Source of the DNA: Karstenula rhodostoma CBS 690.94
Lineage: Eukaryota; Ascomycota; Dothideomycetes; Pleosporales; Didymosphaeriaceae
Reading direction: 5' to 3'
Assembly (NCBI GenBank): GCA_010093485.1
Contig: MU001492.1
Location: forward strand, 2,093,122 to 2,157,121
Length of the DNA: 64,000 nucleotides
Below the pieces are notes generated by a model. It was not told where the DNA came from and searched no databases. It worked only from the letters and a program-made list of their open reading frames with translations. Within the stretch, counting starts at the first letter, position 1, and each line of letters starts with the position of its first letter. Positions 57,597-64,000 of the stretch are shown here, one piece after another. The translations under genes were made by a program, and so were the position numbers.

Positions 57597-60466
57597 ATGG
57601 GAATGAGTCCCCGCAAGGAATCGAAGCCGAACCACTTGGCGGAGCAAGACGGTGCCAGCGCGTCCCCAGTCCCGCCCGATAGCACCGCGCCCGCCTCCAC
57701 GCCCTCTGCCAACACACCGAGCGAAAGCACGACCCTCAAAAGCACACCCGCCGCCTCGACTCTAAAAGCACCTCTGGGCTCGTCCAATGGCTCTGCTGCA
57801 CCCTCGACCTCGACCTCGATCTCGACAGAGCCCAAACTCAACACGAAGCCTAGCAAGAAGTGGTTAAACGGGGGCAGCTGGCGCTCAAAGGCTTCTGCAA
57901 CGGTCAAGACGGCGAGCCAGAGCATCGGCGTCAGTGTCAGCGGTGGTGCAGCCTCGGAGATCCCAACCGAAGAGCCAAAGACGTCCAAGGACCAGTCGCC
58001 TGCAAAGTTCCTGATGAAGCGCAAGTCGAGCAAAGCCGACAGCATACCCGCCTCGATGACCAAGCTCAACATCTCCTCCGACGGCTCTGTAAACGAAACC
58101 AAGGAGACAGAACCAGAGGAATCCCCCAAAGAGCCGCCTGCCGTGGACGAACCGCCGTTACCTCCAGATCCGCCCAAGACCGATGCAGCTCAGCAAGCAG
58201 GCACGTGGGACTGGCGATCGTGGTGGTCTAGGCCCGATGGATACTCAGATACATCCAAATCACCTGTTGTTGAGGACGCGCAGGGAACTCCATTACCCGG
58301 TGTCACGCCGTCCGAGGAGCCTACCGCCGCTGCAAAGCAACTGGGAAGTGTCTCCACACAAGAGCAACCTCGTAACGAGCAGCATGTCGAGATGAAGGAT
58401 ACACCTACCGAGGAGGCCCAGGAAGTGCAAAATACGGATATGAAAGATGCAGATCCGGCCACAGCGATTGCACCAGCCCCAAGGAACTCGTGGTTCTGGT
58501 CCTGGAGCAGTAAAGAAAATGGACCAGCGGATCCTCCTGGTACAGCAGCCACGGCTCCTACCGAATACGTTCCGGACGCTCCCAACGAGGAGATCCTAGA
58601 TCCGCAGACTGCAGAGGCACCGCAATCCGAGCCTACTGCTCGAGCGGAAGAGACGGCAGTAGATGCAGTGTCTGATGAACCAGCTCCTGACGCGAATAAT
58701 AAAGAGCGGTCCAATTCTCAAGGCTGGGCCTTCTGGTTCAAGTCGCAACCCAAGGCCGAAGTCAATAGTGATGGAGCCGTTGCCCACAAGTTGGTAGGAG
58801 AGGTGGCAGTGTCAGATACGCCTTCGCAGTCCCACCCTGAGCCGGCTCAGTTCAACGAGTTGGAGCAACCAAAGCTTGAAGAATCCAAACCAGCAGAGGA
58901 ACCGCAAGCCAAAGAGCCAACCTCGTCTGGCCGGTCCTTCTTATCATTGCGCGGTCGTTCACGAGCAAAGAATGTGCCGAAAGAAATATCCACAGATACA
59001 CCCAGCTCTAGCAAGACCGCAACGCCCTCGAAAACCTCGCCTGTCCCCTCGCCTACCCGCCCCGAGACAGCTCCCGCCACGGAACCCTCACCCAAAGAAG
59101 CTCCGAAAGGAAAAGAAGAGCCGGCAAACATTCTGCTGCCAGAATTTCATACCACTTATCGAATGGTGCAGCAGCCGTCATTCTGGCAGAAAGTTACCAA
59201 ATACTTCCTGGGTAACGAAGCACCGCAACCGCATCTCCACATCAACCCTGCCCCTCCTCGCATCAAGAAAGCAGTGGCCATCGGCGTGCATGGCTTCTTC
59301 CCAAATTCCTATGTCCGAAAGGTTCTCGGAGAGCCCAAGGGTACCTCCATCCGTTTTGCAACTGCGGCCGCCGCATCGATCAAAGGCTGGTGTGAAGAGC
59401 GAGGCTACGAGCCCGAAATCGACCACATCGCGCTCGAAGGCGAAGGCTTTATTGCTGATAGAGTAAGGACGCTTTGGACGCTTTTGCTCAACAGTGTCGA
59501 TGCCATCAGGAAAGCGGATTTCGTCCTCGTCGCATGCCATTCTCAAGGCGTGCCGGTTGCTGTCATGCTCGTAGCCAAACTTATCCAAAGCGGGTTCATC
59601 AATTCTGCTCGCATCGGCATTTGCGCCATGGCCGGCGTCAACATGGGTCCTTTCGTGGATTTCAAAAGTAAAGCTGGTGTGTTTGGGTCTATAGCGTCGG
59701 AGCTCTTCAGTTTTGGGGACCCAAAGAGCTTGGCTAGCCAGATGTACCTGGCGGCCCTGGACGAGGTGCTACGATTCGGCGTAAGGGTGACCTACGTGGG
59801 CAGCATCGACGACCAGCTTGTCTCGTTAGAGGTATTTTCCCCACCCATCCATTTCAACCCTTTACTAACATATCGCAGTCATCCATCTTCTCAGTCGTCT
59901 CCCATCCCTACATATACCGCGCCGTCTTCGTCGACGGCCGCAACCACGCCCCCTCCTTCCTCACTCACCTCGTCGGCTTCGTCCTCAAGCTCCGCAACCT
60001 CGGCCTGCCCGACCACGGCCTCATCCGCGAACTCTCCCCACAGCTCGCAGGCTCCATTTATGGCGGCGAAGGCCACTCCCGGGTCTACGAAGATCCACGC
60101 GTCTACACCCTCGCCATACAGCATGCCCTCGAAACCACATCCCTTCCCGTATCGCCCCAGCAAGCCAGGGCCAATGTCGCAGCGACGTTCGGCGGGATCA
60201 ATATCCCTGTTCCAGGGGCGAAGTACAATGCGAAGGACACGTATAAGTTGAGAGTACGGGACTACAAGAGCAGCGGGAGCGCGGCGGGGGAGAACCCGTA
60301 TTTCCTGCCGTGGGCAATGAGGGGGTTGCTCGAGGAAGATCTCGTGAAGAAGGAGCTCGGTAAGGAGGTCGATGGGCTGCTGAAAATGTTTGAGGAGTGG
60401 AAGCCGACGGATAAGAGGCTGAAGGATGTGAAGTTCCGGCTGGAGGGCGTGAGGAGTAGGCTTTGA
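57597..60466 (+). CDS. Fungal alpha/beta hydrolase with CHSQG elbow
   Basis: Exons: 57597..59831 and 59879..60466, 940 aa from MGMSPRKESKPNHLAEQDGA. An in-frame ATG also exists at 57462 ([14 protein letters not shown]), so the start is uncertain. The first 500 residues are disordered: Ser/Thr/Pro-rich, with two similar Trp modules (TWDWRSWWSRPDGY; NSWFWSWSSKENG; then GWAFWFKSQPKAE). The hydrolase part starts near residue 510 (LPEFHTTYRMVQQPSFWQKV), with VAIGVHGFFPNSYVRKVLGE, ALEGEGFIADRV, a nucleophile elbow VACHSQGVPVAVML near residue 648, and VTYVGSIDDQLVSLE just before the intron. The second exon continues FSVVSHPYIYRAVFVDGRNH. Probable serine lipase of unknown substrate, typical of filamentous fungi. 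Confidence 0.82.
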
Positions 60467-60786
60467 GCGATTTTGTAAGAGAGCTGGGAGGGCGTTTTGT
60501 AGATACTGCGCATCGGATACTGGTGTTTGGGTTCGGGCAAGCATGTCAGCAACTGCTTCGCCCTTTGTTTTCTGGATGGCGTGGAGAGGCGCTTGTGGCA
60601 CATCGCGCGATACCTTTGTAGACTTTTTCCCTAGTTGGAATATATGCATGTAAACTACTCAGTTCATCTCAAATCCGTTGCGTTCGTAATGACTATGCCG
60701 TCCTTCCATCCACCGCCTATCTCTGCTTTCTCCCATCCTTCGACCTATCCTCATGCTCACTCTTCCCCACCAACCCATGACAATTC
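60467..60786. other. Convergent intergenic region
   Basis: 320 bp between two 3' ends. No gene. Confidence 0.6.
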
Positions 60787-61281
60787 TCAATCCGCATCAT
60801 AGAAAATCTCGCGATGCCGATGCGTCGCCTCGACGACCGCCTGCACCGCGTTGAAATCTACATCCCGTCAGTCCCTGCCCCAACAGCACACGAAAAGAAA
60901 AAGGGAAGACCCAACGCACCGATATTCGTCCCAAAGTCCGTCGCCGCCTGCACCTTGACGTGCAGATTCCCGTCCACCTTACCAATGACCTCGACGGCGT
61001 GGCCGACGGCGAGGTGGCAGTCCTAGCACGCGCACGCACGTTAGCGTCGCCCTCTTCGGGATAGATACCGTGGAACAACGGGCGGGGGGTTGTGTAGTGC
61101 TGCTTAGTTAGGCCAGCGGAGTCGGACGTACGCGGTTCAAAATCACGTCGACGTTGCCGCCCGCGTCGATGATGGCGGCTTCGCCGCGCAGCTGCACGAC
61201 TTTGCCCAGGATGCGGACGAGCTTGTGCTGGAAGTTTGAGAGGTGCGGGGCGAGGATGCGCGGGGTTTGGGGGTGGTCCAT
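60787..61281 (-). CDS. rfa3: Replication protein A 14-kDa subunit (Rpa3/Rfa3)
   Basis: Smallest subunit of the trimeric ssDNA-binding protein RPA, used in replication and repair. Exons on the minus strand: 61281..61132, 61022..60920 and 60857..60787, 107 aa. OB-fold sequence is read across the joins: TPRILAPHLSNFQHKLVRIL, GKVVQLRGEAAIIDAGGNVD, NRDCHLAVGHAVEVIGKV, LHVKVQAATDFGTNIG and NAVQAVVEATHRHREIFYDA at the C-terminus, which is the conserved Rpa3 ending. Splice sites are GTACGT, GTGCGT and matching AG acceptors with correct phase. Confidence 0.9.
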
Positions 61282-61672
61282 GGTTTCTTTGCTGGGTTGG
61301 ATGGTAGGGTAGAGGTGGGTTGTGTCAAAGACAGGCGTTTAGTATGTGGGATCGGGCGTTGGGGTGTTGTTTGGGGTGGTGCAGAGAGTGGCGCAAAGCG
61401 AGATTCAGACGCGTCGCGTGGATGCGCGGGCACGTGACGTGTGCCCCGCTAGCGAATATGCGCTAATTGTATATATTCGTAGAGAGAAATTCACATTTTA
61501 TGTACAACTTACTCTACAACTCTCAACCAAGGACGCAGCGTACACTCAGTCTATTTGCAGCTCCCATAGACAAACGGAAAGAAATGCAAAACTTACTCTG
61601 GAACCATACCATTAGCCTCACTCAACCATATCGTTACCTTGTGTGTGTGTACCGGGGCACGACAGGGAAAGA
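61282..61672. other. Intergenic region
   Basis: 391 bp between the Rpa3 start and the next 3' end. No gene. Confidence 0.55.
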
Positions 61673-63042
61673 TTACCATCTCCGTTCGTCGATGTAGGAG
61701 CCAGCCCGATTCGGCGTGCTGTTCTGGAACCTCCATCCACACGTCAAGCAGGTGCACGGATACTCTTCCAGGCTAGGGATTTTCTGTACAGCCCTCGTAG
61801 TCGAATACAAGAACGGTCCCAGCCTTTCCGGTATCCAGTGATGCCCATTCCACCTCGCATCCAACATCCACCGATTAGTGTTCGCCTTCAAGCCACGCCA
61901 CGTGAGCGCTTCTCGTAGATCCTGAAACGCCCTCGGTTGGTTTTCCAACCACGCCTGTTTTTCCACCACATACCACGCAGGTACCTTCGTCACACGCATC
62001 CCTCTAAATCTTCCCACCGGAAAGATGTAGGAGGAGGCATCTGGGTGCGTGTCCTCGTATATACGCAGAACTTCGCGGTGGTAGTATTCGAGACCCTCCG
62101 CGAGCTCGTCGTGCCGAGGCTGGAAAGGTATATGCCTTCTGAGCATCCATTCAATGTAGTTAGTTTTGTTTAAACCGTAAGTATCCGCTGCAGAGCCGCG
62201 GGAAAACAAATCCTCTCCTCAAACTTGCCGGAGTCGAAAGTGTAATCGGACCCAGGCTCTACTAGTTCTCGTTCCTCTTCCTCTTCTTCTTCATCTTCCG
62301 AGCCTGGTTCGTTACCTTCGTCTCCAGGATGTGGTTCAGACACATCACGTTCCGGGTGGAGATCAACTGGTTCCAGAGACTCAGATTTGATCTCCCGCTT
62401 GATTTCCGGATTGAAATTCGGGTCCGTTACTGGAGCCTCTTGATCGACCGAGTCAGGAGGTGATTGTTCCTGCTTGATATAACTTCCAGAAGCCATGTTG
62501 TCTGCACTGCCGGATTCGATCGTATCCATCGGCGATTCAGTTTTGATCCGAATTTTCGAAAGCTCTGGCTTGATATCTGTTGCATTGGCGAGCTAGTGCT
62601 CTATGGATTCGATAAGCGGAGTAGGATATTGTTCACGTTTGACTCTAGTACGAGGAGTCCTTATGCGGCGAGGTGTACCTGGCACAGACCTTGAAAGTAC
62701 ACTCCTGTCGTGCAAAAAGGTAGTTTCGTCGTCAGGAGGTTCCTGCTTTACAGCAGGACTCCCTTCCAGCTGGGCTCGGGGCGCAAGGCTCAGAAGGCCA
62801 ACTTGATCCACGGGAAACGGGTCCCGATCATCGTGCCGTCTGGATTTAGTCGGACTCTCATTCACGGATTCTGCATCCGATCCCGAGGCCGCAGAGTCGT
62901 CCTTGTCGCGTGGAAGAGGAGTGGAACACGCTCGCTTGCTGCCGACCACTGCGTCCTCGCTAGTGGGCTTGGGACGTGTGCTTCTTCCGACAACTTCCTC
63001 AGAAGCTGCGGGTGTCGCAGCGGCTGATTGAAGCGGCGGCAT
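61673..63042 (-). pseudogene. SUMO-consensus-rich protein; in-frame TAG and frame shift
   Basis: Minus strand from MPPLQSAAATPAASEEVVGR at 63042. The frame reads to TAG at 62595-62593 (GAG CAC TAG CTC), continues in the same frame with LANATDIKPELSKIRIKTES for 140 sense codons, then must shift by one base at a TTTT run near 62206 to reach YGLNKTNYIEWMLRRHIPFQ. The last part contains FPVGRFRGMRVTKVPAWYVV and ends DERRW. Seven PsiKxE sites are visible (VKQE, VKRE, IKPE, IKTE, IKQE, IKRE, IKSE), two before and five after the TAG, which argues that both sides were one protein. A similar F-x-GKF/GRF...Y...W unit occurs before and after the shift. A conventional intron spanning the shift would need a weak GTTTGA donor. 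Function unknown. Confidence 0.6.
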
Positions 63043-63778
63043 CTTGGATTGACTTCGTTCAAATAAGTGTAGATGGAGATGGGTTTCAGCAGCGCGGATA
63101 TGGAGGAATGGGAGGAGTGGGGTTGTCCCTCCTTGGAACGTCGCGCCTTCTGAACAAGGTTAGAATCAACGGGTAAGTAACTATCCGACGCGAGCTGTCG
63201 ACTTTGTCTCCAAGAGATGCGCTTTGCGTGCTCGCTTGCATTTGCAAGTTACGTACAAAACCACATGCTAGATCCCTTTCGCACTGTATGCTGTTGGCGA
63301 GTCGAACTAGTTAACAAAGCGTCCCACGTTTCCGTGCAGGCACCACTACCTCGCCTATGACTTTCCATCAAATTACTTCCCAAGTATCTTGCTACATCAT
63401 GGGCCAACGAGGCTGAAAGAACGCTCCTGTGTTGCATACACTACAACTGCATGAAAGTGGAATTCCTTCATCACATTAAATCTGCAGTATTATACTACCG
63501 CCACAAATAAATGAGAACAGACCAGACGATGTGGAATTTGACTGGCTTGAACTATAAAAGGCCAGGTATCCAAAATTTCTTGGAAAGAAATCCCAGCTAC
63601 TTCGAGAATGCCGTTCTTCACTTGTAACGGCACCACATAATGCCACACATATGGCGGAATTATTTTCATCGCAGCCCGTCACAAGCAGTACAGTCAATAG
63701 AAAAACCGTCATCCCGTCTCTTCACCAACGTCCAGTCCTTAAAAATCACATGACGTGAATGTCGCGACCGAGCACACC
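63043..63778. other. Intergenic region at right edge
   Basis: About 740 bp, AT-richer. Short frames only; no gene called. Confidence 0.5.
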
Positions 63779-63963
63779 TCAACCCCGATAGCACTTGAAG
63801 CTGCGAACAGCACTGGCAGTCTCAGCAGTACCTGGAAATCCCATAGACCAGTCCCGCGTAGGGGTATCATGCTTCGGATAGAATGGCTCAACGCAGTTGG
63901 TTTTGGCGAACACCTTGCATCGAGTTCCGTAATCGGGTCCCAGCGCATAGATCTCGAAGACAC
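63779..63963 (-). CDS. Last exon of a small Cys-containing protein, partial
   Basis: Minus-strand exon after an acceptor-like CTAATACACTGTCAAG, reading VFEIYALGPDYGTRCKVFAK, NCVEPFYPKHDTPTRD and a C-terminus SFKCYRG before TGA (63781-63779). It has three Cys in about 60 residues and no long hydrophobic stretch. The 5' exon lies beyond the window, so a signal peptide cannot be checked. It may be a small secreted protein; this is inference from size and cysteines. Confidence 0.42.
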
Positions 63964-64000
63964 CTTGACAGTGTATTAGCTCACGCCATATATAAATGTG

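Overview
The window is genomic DNA of a filamentous ascomycete, most likely a Dothideomycete-type mould (lineage is inference). Genes are compact, carry introns of mostly 46-60 nt with GTANGT donors and CTAAC/CTAAT branch sites close to the acceptor, and include fungus-typical genes: an alpha-pheromone receptor, QDE-2-like Argonautes, a Sim4/Fta4-like kinetochore subunit and an OSCA-type CSC1/PHM7 channel. There is no operon structure, rRNA, recognisable tRNA, transposase or CRISPR array. Exon coordinates in the entries come from reading splice sites by eye and checking phase.

Layout: 0-2.3 kb, the first exon of an unknown gene and, divergently, a Ste2-type pheromone receptor behind a cluster of AACAAT-type sites. 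3.1-6.9 kb, a complete Argonaute (minus). 7.8-16.5 kb, a conserved block: mannose-6-phosphate isomerase, SAGA subunit Sgf29, Arf1 GTPase, a GT8 glycosyltransferase and a mitochondrial carrier. 17.3-21.0 kb, a second, divergent Argonaute with an N-terminal zinc knuckle and an in-frame TAA near the end. 22-30.4 kb, a coiled-coil protein, an alpha/beta hydrolase lacking the expected nucleophile, and the CSC1/PHM7 channel. 30.8-34.3 kb, a broken gene and an Fta4-like gene. 35.1-35.7 kb, an Argonaute N-domain relic. 36.3-43.4 kb, a Cys-rich unknown, the KEOPS subunit Pcc1, a small mitochondrial-type protein, and a coiled-coil gene interrupted by two in-frame TAGs. 45-53 kb, a DUF676-like lipase, a coiled-coil CCCH protein, dynactin p25 and a BTB-like protein. 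54.7-61.3 kb, Spb1, a CHSQG hydrolase and Rpa3. 61.7-64 kb, a broken gene rich in SUMO consensus sites and the edge of a small Cys-containing gene.

Two themes stand out. First, three Argonaute loci (intact, one in-frame stop, N-terminal relic) lie within 33 kb. Second, several otherwise well-preserved reading frames are interrupted by single in-frame stops (41867, 42978, 32506, 62593 and 35246 are TAG; 20641 is TAA), two of them accompanied by a one-base shift at a T-run. Recent pseudogenisation, assembly error, stop readthrough or A-to-I mRNA editing could each explain this, and the sequence alone does not decide. The other genes are ordinary housekeeping genes with no evident functional link to each other.
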